NCBI GenBank assembly: GCA_030549335.1
Contig: CM060194.1
Location: 58,494,547 to 58,558,546, forward strand
Reading direction: 5' to 3'
Source of the DNA: Pontederia crassipes
Taxonomy: Eukaryota; Streptophyta; Magnoliopsida; Commelinales; Pontederiaceae
DNA length: 64,000 bases
The notes under the pieces are model-generated. The model was not told where the DNA came from. It made no database searches and saw nothing but the letters and a program-made list of their open reading frames with translations. Positions 1 to 11,360 of the stretch are shown here, piece by piece (position 1 is the stretch's first letter; each line of letters starts with the position of its first letter). Both the position numbers and the translations under genes were made by a program.

Positions 1-234
1 TTGGGTCTAATTTGTATTAAATAATCCATAATTGAAGTGAAATTTCATGCCAATTTGGGGTGATTCAAGAGAAGATTTGTTGCACTTCTCGAATAGAACT
101 TCAAGTTATCTAACATTTTTTGCAAAACGATATTATAATATATTTGAATAGCTACGTTTGACTCTACAGCTTATGTTACTCATTACTTTATTATTACTTA
201 ACCTATTGGTGCCATTGCTAATCAAATTATTTGA

Positions 235-2440
235 TGTGACCAATGTTATTAAAATCGGCCGATTTAACCGATCTCGATCAGTTTCATGAGTGGAAAAACT
301 ATTAGAAAAGGAAAGTAAAAGGAGGAAAGAGTTAAATTTAATAAAGATAAAAGGATTTGAATCATGGAGTAACAATAATGAAAAGAAATTTAACAGAGAT
401 AGAGAGCAGAAAATAAAAATAAGAAGAAAAAAGTGATTTAGTAAAAAAGTGATATATCACACTCTTATTAAGTAATAAATAAAGATCATATCATAACGAC
501 CAATATTAACAAGTTGTGATTCATTTTCTCATTAAAATTAATATTTTTCAATCGAATAAATAAATTTTATATTAGTCCATTTGCACTAATTTCTTTTATA
601 CATTAGAAAGATTTGTGTATGATGGAAAACACCAAGAGAGGGTGAATCGGTGTATAAAAAATTATAACCGAAAAGTCATAAAAATCGATTTTTAGAAAAT
701 ATGATCACAAGCATGTAAAAGACAAGTAAGAAGAATCAAAACTTAGGAAGGCACAATATGTTGACGATGTTCGGCCCAACTTCTTTACCTACGTCCCTGT
801 TCCGACTTTCCAAACTCGAGATTATTCTCTTTTCTTGTAGAGAGAGAATAAATCTTTCTACATCACGATATCTTCTTCTTTACTCAAGAGGTAAGGCACA
901 CATATTCTTATAAGTAGCTCTCAAACTCGGTAAACAAAAACACAAGAGTTCCCTCCAATTCTATCTCCTTACAAAGAATGTTCACACTTAGGAACTAGAA
1001 GATGGAAATGATGATTTGCAAGATTGAGCTCTAGAAAAATACTTTAGACTTGAAAGAAGCTTTATAGTGATTTGCCCTTGCTTGGATAGCCTTCCTTTAG
1101 CCTTTTGATTATCTTTTGTAGGCTTCTCTTGAAAATGGCCATTGTAAAACATTTTGAAAAAGTTGCGCTGTCACTACTAAAATGATCGCCCGTTTTAGTT
1201 TCGAGCGTTGATTTTGCACAGGAACTAGCCATTGTGCATTTTTGTCATGTGCTCAGCGTCGTCCGTTATAGTATCGAACATCCATTTTGTATAGAAAAAC
1301 AGCCGTTGCGTTTGTTTTTTTCGACAGTCATCCATTAATGTTAGTTCGTAGAAGGATTAGTCGTTGTCGTTGCCTTTACTATCCAGAACGATCGAGCGAA
1401 AGTGATTCGATCATCCGATTTAGAAATGTCTGAGTTAAGCTCTCAGAAACTAGTAGTCGTTCCGACAGTGACTTCAATTGTCCGTTATATACATCTTCAT
1501 TCTTTTGTCACCCAGAACGATCAACCGAAAGTGATTCGGTCGTCCGATTTAAAAATGTCCGAGTATCTAGCGATCGTTCTGATAGCGACTTCGTTTGTTC
1601 CTTTTGTACATGTTCATTCTATTATCGCCTAGAATAGTCGACCAAAAGTGATTCGGTCGTCCAATTTAAAATTTTGTTCTCTGTAATTAGTGATCATACC
1701 GATAACTGCTTCGATCGTCTGTTTTGTACTTGTTATAGCCTTTGTCACCTAGAACGATCGATCGAAAGTGATTCGGTCGTCGGATTTAAAAATGTTTGTT
1801 CTCTCTATAATTAGTGATCATTCCATATCTATTTCGATCGTCCATTTTAGCTGTAAAAATCTTACGAACCTTTTTTTTGAAAAATATTTAACTCGTTCAC
1901 ACTAACACTTTGAGCACTATTAGTACATCGTCTTCCTTGTTTGCTATCATCAAAATATTTAGAATATGATCGTTGCACTAACAATTTGAACCAATGCATA
2001 AATTAATATGAAAAGTAACAATAACAAAAAGGAGATTAACATATAGAATGAATAGGAGAGAACAGAAAGTGTTCAAAAAAGAAATTAAAATAAAAAAGAA
2101 GACATAAAAATGATTTGTGAGAAAAAATTAATATATTATCACCCTTCATAAATAATTAATAGATATTAGATCATAATAATCAATGCTAACAAGTTCTAAT
2201 TCATTTTAGTACTAATATTACTACTAATATTTTGCAATAGAACAAATAATATTTTATATTTATATTTTGTTATTAGTAGATTACTGCTAATTTTCGCTCG
2301 AACGAATTAATTCTATGATAGTATGTATATTAGATCTTTAAAATTATTATAAATATGACTATTTTAATAAAGATAGATCAAATTTGATCGAAAGTGATAG
2401 AACTGATACAATTATATATAACCCAATTCATCATCCCATT
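235..2440. repeat. Insertion specific to duplication copy A; decayed LTR-like repeat
   Basis: This stretch is absent from the matching place in copy B (~15,930-15,960). Its 620-1,130 part resembles 38,850-39,290: a 'gagagggtgaatcgg' type start, then a run of 'gttcggcccaac / ctacgtccctgttccgac / ctcgagat' and pyrimidine-rich sequence. The two places therefore look like members of one LTR-type family. No open frame in it looks like a protein. The element class is not settled. Confidence 0.45.
1382..1856. repeat. Degenerate tandem repeat, four units of ~118-130 bp
   Basis: Four successive units begin near 1,382, 1,512, 1,630 and 1,749. Each opens with a form of CCAGAACGATCGA and continues with AAAGTGATTCGGTCGTCCGATTT, given here as AAAGTGATTCGG followed by TCGTCCGATTT. 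Related 'ggtcgaccgat / cggtcgtccgat' words recur in the solo LTR at 34,900-35,400. This looks like an LTR-internal repeat array rather than coding sequence. Confidence 0.7.
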
Positions 2441-3137
2441 TGAACTTCAGTCCGGTTATGATATCTGATAGCCCAACATTGCAGGGCCCATTAAGATTTT
2501 TTTTTTTTAACATTAACTTGTCACATCTTTATAAGCAAACCCTCGAGCATTAATTAAACGGCTTAATCTTCCTCTACGGTCCTATGTAATTTATGTGTTT
2601 TATAACAATCTGTCTTTCCTTTGGAGAGAAATTGCTTTCATATGTAATGCTGGATGCTACGTCTCTTCCTCTGGCAATAAATGCTACAATTTATCATTTT
2701 AATCACTTGTGATTCAATGCGCGGTCACATTCTTTTATGAAGTGGAGTAAAGGTTGAGCACATATTGCGAAATTTATTACTTTGAATAATGACTTGTAGA
2801 AAAGGTTTAAAGATGACAGAAAATATGCGAGAATAGTGAAAAGGAAAACCAAAATAAATTGCTAAATAGAGCACTAGTTACGCATAGGGAAAAATATGTT
2901 CTGTATTAATATATGATGGAGAGAGTGTTGCCCGCATCATGCCCTATCCATTTAAGTTGACTCTGCCTAGGATTACCTACTCACACTGGACTCACGATCA
3001 TAATTACTCGGAGAAACATAGAGTACTATAATTATCAAGCATTCGAAATATACAGTACTAATTAAATGACAAAAGCACACTGAGAAAGCAAACGTGACCC
3101 TTTTTTACATCTTTACTGGACAAGGATAGATTAACAA

Positions 3138-4466
3138 TCAAGGCAGAAACAGATATAAAAGGATAAGTGCAAACAAAGTCGCCCCATGTAAATGGAATTT
3201 TGTGGCATGGTTTCTGAGAGGTTGAAGCTGATCGCACGGAGTGTTCCTGAAGGATAACTTGTAATTTACCAGATCAAAAATGAACTGAAAGTTCTTCATC
3301 TGATAACTGCCCAAGTACGAGTATCTGCCGTTGTATTCAACAATCATTAAGCAAACCACCGGAGTACCAACTTCATCAGTCCAATTCAGTAAGAAATTTT
3401 CAACCGGCAAAGTCATATCAGCCCCAGAAAAGTGGTACGTCATAGTAGATAAGTTTAGAGGCTTATTTGATGTCCAATTGAAGCACAGATCGGCTCCGAT
3501 GAGCTCCTTGGATTGGTTGTAGACAGGAAGACCGATCTGAGAAATGACTTCTTCCTTGACGATTCTGAAAGCTTCCGGCAACAAGTAAGTAAACGAGTCC
3601 GTTGAGTAGATTATGGTCCCGCTTGTTTTCTCTGCGTATTGGAGTGTCGCCTCAGGAATCGGCAAGAGTTTCTCGCCCAATGATATGCCCCTTAAATCGA
3701 GAATGTAACGGTTGCTTTCTTTAGCAAACCAAGTCGTATTGACGACTTCGTTTTCGTCCAAGTCTGCGTCGGATCCAAATAACATGTAGCTGGAAAGAGA
3801 GGTATCCATGTCAGTGAAGCAGTAAGAGAACTTGGACAAGGACAGTTGAGAGATCAAAGATAAGGGCCCTCGTCCTATCCCTGCATAGCCGGAGGAGTAC
3901 GAGTAGTTGAACCCCTGCACATTGTTGCATCCAAAAGACAAGGTAGGATTACTGCCTCCGAATCCGAACGTTTCGTTGGCAAGAACACCCAGCGCCCAGG
4001 AACAATTGTATGTGCACGGTGGTACTTGGCTGCAATATGTATAGTCAACATGAAGTATCTGTTGCCATTGCTGGTTGTTGCATGGCAGGACTTGGTAGGT
4101 AGAAGACATGCTTGGATAGTAAGCTGGAGCCGAGCTGTGCATGGAGCTTTGCAGGCAGTCGGTCCAAATGAACATATCATAGGTGTCGATGATGAGCGAG
4201 ACGTTGCGCGGCGGGTTACCTACGCCGAGCTCCAGCACGTAATTCCAACCTTCGTTCCACCGAAGCTTTGCTTGGAAACCACCGGAGGCACTATTTTGGT
4301 TGAAAGCATCGAACACGTCGCGGGTTGCATTTTTTTTCAGTTTGGTACTGCTCGAGCTGCCCTTCAGGGGCTTCCCCGGCGCCCTACGAGCGCCCGGCGC
4401 AGTAGAAACATCGATATGAGCGAACAAGACAAGGAAAAGAAGGATCACCGCTACTAATTTCTCCAT
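3138..4466 (-). CDS. Nepenthesin-type (A1) aspartic protease homologue, probably catalytically dead
   Basis: A single exon encodes 442 residues. Residues 1-22 are a hydrophobic signal peptide, and residues ~75-410 follow the plant nepenthesin/CDR1-like A1 fold. Family landmarks are 'LELGVGNPPRNVSLIID' (78-94), 'GVLANETFGFG' (160-170), 'GIGRGPLSLISQL' (196-208) and 'KFSYCF' (212-217). The first catalytic motif, normally DTG-S, reads D94-T-Y-D. The second, normally DSG-T, reads Y287-S-T-D, so the second catalytic Asp is replaced by Tyr. The flap segment normally 'YGDGS' is shortened. About ten N-glycosylation sequons are present. The C-terminal tail (430-441) is hydrophobic, as in GPI-anchored relatives. 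Inference: a secreted or surface-anchored non-proteolytic binding or inhibitor-type protein. The frame is intact and the start is the first ATG, ahead of the signal peptide. Confidence 0.88.
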   Translation of the reverse strand: MEKLVAVILLFLVLFAHIDVSTAPGARRAPGKPLKGSSSSTKLKKNATRDVFDAFNQNSASGGFQAKLRWNEGWNYVLELGVGNPPRNVSLIIDTYDMFIWTDCLQSSMHSSAPAYYPSMSSTYQVLPCNNQQWQQILHVDYTYCSQVPPCTYNCSWALGVLANETFGFGGSNPTLSFGCNNVQGFNYSYSSGYAGIGRGPLSLISQLSLSKFSYCFTDMDTSLSSYMLFGSDADLDENEVVNTTWFAKESNRYILDLRGISLGEKLLPIPEATLQYAEKTSGTIIYSTDSFTYLLPEAFRIVKEEVISQIGLPVYNQSKELIGADLCFNWTSNKPLNLSTMTYHFSGADMTLPVENFLLNWTDEVGTPVVCLMIVEYNGRYSYLGSYQMKNFQFIFDLVNYKLSFRNTPCDQLQPLRNHATKFHLHGATLFALILLYLFLP

Positions 4467-4554
4467 TAAGCTCGATTTCTATGCTAAACTGAACTCTTAG
4501 ATCCAAATGGTGAAGAGCCAATGTACATGATGCACTTAATGTCAGAGAACTCAT

Positions 4555-4568
4555 GCATGCATATATAG
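4555..4568 (-). promoter_or_regulatory. TATA box of the protease-like gene
   Basis: On the minus strand the sequence CTATATATGCATGC lies about 95-100 bases upstream of the start codon at 4,466, the normal distance for a plant TATA box plus a short leader. The same region is present, with substitutions, ahead of the pseudogene copy (near 36,955-36,970). Confidence 0.5.
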
Positions 4569-5533
4569 AAGAAAAGAGTAGACTCGTACGTAGTTACATC
4601 TGAAAAAGACTATTGCTGTATAAAGAAAAATATAAAAGTTTGCGCAGGAGTTAATATATGGAAATGGCAATTTCTTGAAAAAACAAAATAATCCAACATG
4701 AGCAAAATATAATATGGCTGTACTGGGTACCGATTGATATTTAAACATTAGTAATATCTAATTAATGTTCTTTCCCATACAATGTCAACTTTCAGAACAG
4801 CGAACCTTTAGTTCTTTTTTCATTCATGTCTATATTTAAACAAAAAACTTTCTTTACGTTGTTTAACTAGTGGAGTAGGGAGCAGCACCTACTTCACGTT
4901 ATCTATTTTCCAATTTGCTTGATCATGAAGCTAATATATATTAGGAACCTTTGAATCATTCCAATCTTTCACTTTAAAAGGTTACCTCACTTTCGTAGAT
5001 ATTGCCAGTCGTTTAAGTCCATGGTCAATTATTTTAGTATTGTTTAAGTATAATAAACGTACTGATGTCCGCATCCGCAGCAACATATTTTTACTTCAAC
5101 TTGCAACTTATGTATTATGTTCATATAATAAGTAAATACAAAATATAGGATAAGTAGGATAGAGTTTGAAAATAGGATTTCAATCAATATTAAAATTGTT
5201 TCCTGATAATCATAATGGAGATAGTGAGACAACGTCATAACTATCATATACTATTATTATTATCATATAATAATCAAATTTGGATAAGTTAATATATTAA
5301 AAATATTTTTAAAAAACAAATACAAAATATAAACATGAAAAGATTACAGTTTGGAAGGGTTAAAAGGAATACACCCGCTTTTATTTAATTTCCGTTAAAT
5401 TATCGGAGGAAAATGATAAGTTACCCACTGAATCTATTACGTTTAATTTTTTTCGGTGCATGGACATATACTTTTATTACCCACTATCGTCGTCCTTTTA
5501 GTTAAATAAAAGAATAATGGGCCCTCTTCGAAT

Positions 5534-6111
5534 CAATGTTGTAAGATTCGACTCGGTCATCGAGATCAAGTCGGATCAATTGGACCAGATCGAATCGAAT
5601 GGTCGAACCGGGTAATATAAATTAATAAAAAATAAAATAAGTTCAAGTGACTATTATAATATTATTAATATATAACATATTATTTAGCAAAAATATAATG
5701 TAATATAATAAAATAATTCAAATCAAATACTGTAATAAAGTAAACACAAATTAAATTATCAATTGAATATTTTCTAAATTAAAAATCTTGTGAGTTATTA
5801 TAAAAAAAATAAAGATATCAATGAAATTTTATATATGTGATAAAGAAGAATATTAAAACATAAATTTAAGTATATATATATATATATGATATTTTAAAAA
5901 AATTATTAATTTTTGTAAATTTTATTTTTTTTATATTTTATAATTTGCCTGATCGGATCAATCAAATTCGTCGGGTCGATCGGTTGAACTCGAATTTTAA
6001 TCGAGTTTAATCGGATCAAAGTGGGTCAACTCCATGACTAAATTTTGAATGATCCCTAAATCGTTTTAGTGTCCGGACAACGATATGACCGGCCGGATTC
6101 TTACAACCCTG
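5534..6111. mobile_element. hAT-like MITE, copy 1
   Basis: The element begins CAATGTTGTAAG and ends with the inverted form CTTACAACCCTG. It is flanked by cttcgaat (5,526-5,533) and cttctaat (6,112-6,119), an 8-bp TSD matching at 7 of 8. An 8-bp TSD with a CA..TG terminus is typical of hAT. The interior is AT-rich and non-coding, closely matching 15,288-15,879. The ends carry repeated 'gaccggtcggatcaa'-like words. Confidence 0.8.
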
Positions 6112-6317
6112 CTTCTAATGATGAGCAGTCTCGACAAAATTGAAAGAGTATATGATCTTTGACTGACTGACCTGCATGTAAATTAATGGTTTCCAAGTTC
6201 CAACTTCCAAAGTTCAATGCGACTGGCCGGTATGTAAATTAATTCAAACATAAAGGACATCAGATGAGTGAACTCCGAGCTTCCGGCTGGTCAAATGTGC
6301 CCCATGAGAAATAAAAT

Positions 6318-7773
6318 GGTCATTTCCATAAATCACTCTTATACAATTATGATTTTTCATATCTAATTTCAAATTACGAATTTATCTTTTTAAAATTTCT
6401 AAGTTATCATCATTTTTCTAATTTAATCCTTCTATCAATTTTTCTATTAACTTTTTTTTCTCATTTATGAAAAGTCAAAATTACCCATTCTCTCATCTCT
6501 TCTAATATTTAAGATTTAAAATAAAAAATGAAAAACGCAGGAGAGCGTCTCGCCGGTGACAACTAATGGTGGGTGGGGGAGGGGGGGGGAGGGGTGGTTC
6601 AGCGATCGATGGGAGGAACTTCGCTCCACCGCCTGCAAGGCGAAGCTGCTCGTCATGCTCTACAAGGACCTCCTCCACCTGTTCAATGACGACACGGCGG
6701 CCGGAGACTCGTTGACGTCTGAGCTGCCGCGATCGGCCTCTCTTTGTCCCTGGGAGATCCTCCTCGTGCTTTAGCGGTTCAAGGCGCTTCTCCAGGATTG
6801 CTCCGCCTGTAGTCGGGGCAGCTCCTCCTCCTGACACAATCCGGCCAACGATTTCTGACGATGAAATTTTCCACGTTGCTGGACATCGTCCCCGTGGTAG
6901 AACTCTGGATCGTTGAAGACGTCCACAACCTCGTGGGGCTCTTGTAGTGGTCCTCTCCAGCTGTCGAGCCCGCAGATGATGCTCTCCGAAGGGAGATCCT
7001 CATCGTCATCGCCAACGTCGAGCGTGAGATTCCTGATTGGGCGAATCTAGTAGACATATTGTAGAGGCTCAACCTCGACGACGTGTGCGGATGCCGCGAC
7101 GAGATCGAGAGCCTCGAGCGCGAGATCAGGGATCTGGCCACGACATCTCCGGATGATGAGAAATGGGCAACTATTATGGTGGCGATCGTTGGACTTCTCC
7201 TCTATGCTAAGTGCGTCCTGTTCAATGCCTCAACACCGAGATCAGAATCTTCATCCAAGATAAGCTCTTTCTCCTCGTCATCATCTTTGTCTGCAAAGTC
7301 ATCGGCATCGACAGTAATCTGATGGTGCTGGAAGACTTCGGATGCCCAATCTCACTCGGCCTCATGAAGGACGCGGTGGTCATCGCCACAGGACAAACCT
7401 ACGGCAAAGATTGGATCACCCGATGGATTGGATCTGGCCACGCGATGTGTCCCAAGTCTGGACAAAACCTCGTGAATCTCGAGATCGTCGTCGGCAATGT
7501 GGAGCAAGGGGCGATGGGGTGATGCCCCTACATTTTTCTTTTCTTATTTATTATTTTAAAATTTTAAATATTAGACGTGATGAGAGAAGGGGTAATTTTG
7601 ACTTTTCATAAATGAAAAAATAAAGTTAACAGAAAAGTTGATAAAAGTCGATGGAAGGATTAAATTGAAAAATTCGAGATAGTTTGGAAATCCAAAAAAA
7701 AAAATAAGTTCATAAGTTAAAGTTAGATGTGAAAAATTATAATAGTTTAACGATGATTAATGAAAGTAACTCA
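6318..7773 (+). mobile_element. Pack-MULE-like element carrying a U-box gene fragment
   Basis: AT-rich inverted ends of ~200 bp (6,318-6,535 and ~7,540-7,773) flank a GC-rich, gene-like core. Both ends share the inverted words 'ttatgaaaagtcaaaattac' and 'taatccttc'. A perfect 9-bp direct repeat aaataaaat lies at 6,309-6,317 and 7,774-7,782, the TSD length of Mutator-like elements. The jump in base composition at the inner TIR edges, together with a recognisable host-gene fragment and no transposase, is the Pack-MULE pattern. The exact outermost TIR bases are poorly conserved. Confidence 0.8.
6600..7522 (+). pseudogene. Captured fragment of a PUB16/17-type U-box/ARM E3 ubiquitin ligase
   Basis: Three blocks are recognisable. 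At 6,981-7,240 the frame reads 'REILIVIANVEREIPDW', 'CRDEIESLEREIRDL' and 'YAKCVLFNASTPRS', matching the plant U-box N-terminal region just ahead of the U-box in PUB17-type proteins. This block has a TAG stop at 7,062. At 7,328-7,480, in another frame, lies a U-box: 'FGCPISLGLMKDAVVIATGQ', then 'GSGHAMCPKSGQNLVN'. Around 6,600-6,830 weaker similarity to the upstream N-terminal domain is broken by frameshifts. The ARM repeats are absent. The true parent would mark proteins for degradation with an E2 partner, but this copy cannot encode that protein. No intron is evident in what remains. Confidence 0.8.
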
Positions 7774-7949
7774 AAATAAAATGTTAAGGTCACTGCAGCC
7801 ACTATTCTAATCAGAAAAATATTGTTTTTTATTAATAATATGTCTAGAGTGGATATTAAAAAAATGTTGGAAGGACCATTAGGTGAGCCGTTCATCATAT
7901 TCGACTTCTTCTTGGAGAGAAGTTTGTCTTAATATACATTTTTTTTATA

Positions 7950-8335
7950 AAAGCCATCGATCCGGATTGATGATCGGGTCAAACCAATCAGATTGGATCG
8001 AACTGAAAAGTCGTTAAAGTCAAATAATATAATAAAGCAAGTATCAATTAATTAATTATTACTTAAAAATGAAAAAACTTCATAATTATAAATTAAATAA
8101 ATATTGATAATATATTATGAAAAATGGAAAAAAGTTGTAATATGAATTCTAAAAGAAAATATATTCAAGTAATGTGTTCTTATTTTTTTAAATTTTTCAT
8201 ACGTATTTTTTTTATTTTGATCCGATCGGATCACCGAAACTCATCGACTTGACCGGATCAAAGTGGGCTAACTTCAAGGACAAATTTGAAATGACCCGCA
8301 AATCATTTCTTGGCCGAATTTTGTTATGCTGAAAC
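7950..8335. mobile_element. Degraded, shortened relative of the hAT-like MITE
   Basis: The left part ('gatccggattgatgatcggg', 'ggatcgaactgaaaagtcg') and right part ('gaccggatcaaagtgggcta', 'atgacccgcaaatcatttct') match the corresponding subterminal parts of the elements at 5,534 and 15,288, with a shorter AT-rich middle. Clean termini and a TSD were not found. Confidence 0.5.
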
Positions 8336-8339
8336 CTAA

Positions 8340-10330
8340 ATGTAAAGTCAGATGCTAAAACTTAAATGTAAAGTCAGATGGTACCCTTTATTTATGTGGC
8401 CGATTTATCCTTTTATGCAATCAGTTTCACTACAGTACTTGCTGCTGTAGCTAATTGTTCATCTTTTTCAAGTGTGATTTCTATGTCATGAATGACCTTG
8501 CCTATGGGCTAATAGAACTGCACAAAGTGAGGCATTAATCGACGAATGAGAACAATGTAACAGGTATCCAAATTTTTGGGTATTTGTACAAGGGAGACAC
8601 CGATCTGACCGGTTAGTCGGGCCGGGTTTTACGGGATGGATCTTCACCTCTTGTTTGTCTATTTTCATAATTTTCACCGCTCATAAAAGTTGAGGCATTG
8701 ACACGTGTTGTTATGTTTTTGGATTAATCAAACATAACAATTGTATCAATCTGTCAGTGAATATAAGTTACTATTTGGAGGTGTTTGACAACTGTAATTA
8801 AGTAAAATTAGAAATTAGTTTCACCTAATTTCGTTAAACATTAAAAAAATGGCTTGATTTTCGGTGGAACACATCACTATAATCAATGTGAAATCAGGCT
8901 ATTGTCTTTTTTATTTTCATTTTTTATGATGTTTTTTTTATTTTCAACTTTTTTTTTCTTTTATCATTTTCTCTCTTACATTTTTTATATAAAACAATTT
9001 ATTTGTTACTATAAAATATTTATTAGACGGTTTAATTAAATATTATTATTACTTGTCATTTCATAAAAAATCATATTTTTTTCAATATAATTTATTATAT
9101 TTAAATTCTATATTTTTTAACAAAATATTTTAAATAAAAATTCCAATTTATACTTTTATTTATATTAATTAATAAAATTCTATTTTATATTTATAATACC
9201 TAATTTTTATTCAAATATTGTTAAAATTAATATGTTACATCAACTTTTTTAATATCATATCAACTTTGTTCCTTATTATTATATTTCACTCATCCCAAAT
9301 TAATTTGTCAATTTAATTATTCATGTCAAATTCGAAAAGCTACGGTTCTTTTAATTTAATTTAACAGAAATTAAATAAAAACGGGTGTAAAGTATACTTT
9401 TAAAATAACATGACACCTTAAAACTTTCTTGGATTAATCAAATATGACAATTTTTCATTCGGTCGGTGAATATACGTTACTATTTCAAAACTGGTTCAAG
9501 ATATCCGGTTACCGAAAATTATTTCCATTTAACCCTTCCAAACTGTTAATTATTTTCATATTTATTTTCTATTTAGTTTTTTTAAAAATTAATATCTTAA
9601 CTTATTATAATTCTTTTAAGTTCATCCAAAATTTTATTAACTTTTTTCTTAACAATTATAAAATATCATATTTACTATTAAGTCCTTATTATAACAAAAT
9701 ATATCAAGGTTACCGAAATAAAAATATGATTTAATAATAATAATTTATAAAAATATTGTGCTAATGTTAAAAATTGAGGATAAAATTAATTTCATAATTG
9801 AGGATATTAATATTCCATACTAAATTAAAATAAAATTAGTTAAATGTTTTAATGAAAACTAGCATAAATGTCAAATGGGGACAGCTTAAGGGACAAATTT
9901 TATAATATAACTTAAGATCTGATGGAAAAAAATATAACCGTGTTAAAAGAAATAATTTTGTTAATGTGGTCGAAGTGAAGGAGATGCCCTTTTTTCAGGG
10001 CATGGTTCCAATCAAGACAAATAATAATTAATGACATCTAAATTATGTCCATATAAAATAATAGCTAATCAATAACGATTTCTACTTCTTTTTCAGAAAA
10101 TGTGGAGAGAAAGAAACGTTGCATGACCTTCTTTGTGATAGTAGTATAAAAATAGAATCTCTATTAAGTCCCCATTGTTTATTCCTTGATTTTTTATGAT
10201 TGCAGGTTAATTATAATTTTTGGTCCTTTCATCGAAGCTTGGAAGACCCTTTTAGGTGTCTCATAAAACTAACAACCAACCTTTGAGTAATAAAAGCAGC
10301 CTACTCAATCAAAGTCAGGGGGTGAATATG
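8340..10330. other. AT-rich intergenic stretch with one direct repeat
   Basis: No gene was seen. A ~60-bp direct repeat occurs at ~8,716-8,778 and ~9,428-9,487; both copies contain 'ttggattaatcaaa', then 'gtgaatat' and 'gttactattt'. The two copies lie ~715 bp apart. The open frames here (8,854-9,039 and 9,444-9,734) are Phe/Ile/Tyr/Lys-rich products of AT-rich DNA. Confidence 0.5.
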
Positions 10331-10332
10331 AC

Positions 10333-10446
10333 ATGAATTCGGGCGGAGCGCCTTTGAACATGATCGACCTCGCGCGAGACTACCTCATGACGCCCTCGAA
10401 CTGGCTACTTGATATGGGTTCCATCCCCGAGTCGCTGAAGGGCTAG
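10333..10446 (+). other. Short GC-rich coding-like fragment, unrecognised
   Basis: A 37-codon open frame starting ATG AAT TCG stands out from AT-rich surroundings. It has GC-rich third positions and a globular-protein composition ('MIDLARDYLMTPSNWLLDMG'). Past the TAG at 10,444 the same frame stays open for ~25 more codons. I do not recognise the family. It may be a captured or retroposed exon fragment; a chance frame is possible. Confidence 0.25.
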
Positions 10447-10893
10447 CCAGCGTTCCTCGTTTCGGACTTGGCAATGAGGTCTTTGTATCTCCCTTTTCTT
10501 CCGTTACAGAGTTCTCCTTCATCACACTGAAGTATCATTTTTCAACGGCCAAAATAACAACTTAAAGAAATATAATTTATATTATCATTTACCAGTAAGT
10601 CATTGTTATTGCATGAGTAAGATATTTAATGCACTAATTCCTAATTGCTATAAAAGGTGAAATCATAAAGATGATGTGAACGACTACTTCGGATATGATA
10701 AAAAAAGGGAATAATGGGTGTCCCCCCATCTGAAATGGGGGACACTCCTTCCATTTCGAGGCGCTCGACCGATCTGGATAGGACGGGCACCGATCAAAAA
10801 TGGATTTTTTTAAAATGAACCGGTGATCTTACTCGGTTTATGGCGAAAAAAACCGATCCGATCGTGCGAGCCCGGTTCAGCCGTGGAGGGGGA

Positions 10894-10903
10894 CTACAAA
10901 AGG
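10894..10903 (+). promoter_or_regulatory. Degenerate TATA-like site in left arm
   Basis: CTACAAAAGG sits at the position mirrored by the TATA box of the right arm, followed by a CT-rich leader-like run (10,935-10,990). One base change (TATA to TACA) separates it from the intact right-arm version. Confidence 0.35.
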
Positions 10904-10934
10904 CGGGGCAAAAATGTTTTCCCCATTTTCGCTC

Positions 10935-10985
10935 GTGCTCTCTCTCTCTCTCTCAACTCTCTCGCCCGCACCTCTCTCTCTCACC
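10935..10985. repeat. CT-rich simple sequence in left arm
   Basis: Runs of (CT)n interrupted by 'caact' and 'gcccgcac'. The reverse complement occurs at 12,970-13,015 in the right arm, so it belongs to the element's inverted repeat. Confidence 0.8.
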
Positions 10986-11199
10986 TCTCCGTGCAGCGAA
11001 CTCGGCCCACCGTCGACGAGATCCGCCGACGTCTGTCCAGATCCGCTGACGTCTGTCCATGACCGTCGAACACAAGGGGTCGCCGTCGAAGGGTCGTCGC
11101 TGCCCGCAGATTTGGCCGGACGCTCGAAGTTCTCACTCTCCGATCTCCGATCGACACTGACGAGATTCGACCAGATTTAGTCGTCGGTGGCCCCGTTCG

Positions 11200-11360
11200 A
11201 CAAGATCCGGTCGGATCTGGTCGGCGGCGGCCTCGCTCGACTAGATCCGGCCAGATCTGGTCGTCGGCGGCCTCGTTCGACCAGATCCGGCCAGATCTGG
11301 TCGTCGGCGGCCCCGCTCGACTAGATCCGGCCAGATCTGGTCATCGACGACCTCGCTCGA
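11200..11360. repeat. Tandem ~52-bp repeats in element 1, left arm
   Basis: The unit 'ctcg(c/t)tcgac(c/t)agatccgg', continuing 'ccagatctggtcgtcggcgg', is repeated about three to four times. The inverted version occurs at ~12,640-12,790. The repeats keep several frames open on both strands, which explains the long but meaningless open frames there. Confidence 0.75.

Larger units (their letters stand above)
90..4935. repeat. Segmental duplication, copy A (contains the intact protease gene)
   Basis: Seen: bases ~90-230, then ~2,440-4,935, align along their length with ~15,020-16,319, 31,861-33,576 and 36,679-37,490. The match covers 3' flank, coding region, promoter and upstream flank of the aspartic-protease homologue. 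Copy A lacks the hAT, Copia and solo-LTR insertions of copy B and so supplies their empty sites. It has its own extra ~2.2 kb between ~235 and ~2,440. Inference: one ancestral block was duplicated and both copies then collected different insertions. Outer limits are approximate because identity fades. Confidence 0.75.

Noticed and set aside
4026-4457. 143-codon plus-strand frame opposite the protease gene
   Set aside because: Antisense shadow of the coding exon; no independent motif, and the sense frame has clear family homology.
6502-7141. Minus-strand frames over the U-box fragment
   Set aside because: The plus strand has clear U-box homology; these are shadows in GC-rich sequence.
8854-9734. 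AT-rich frames with Phe/Ile/Tyr runs resembling membrane proteins
   Set aside because: Composition is what AT-rich non-coding DNA gives; no homologous pattern or codon bias.
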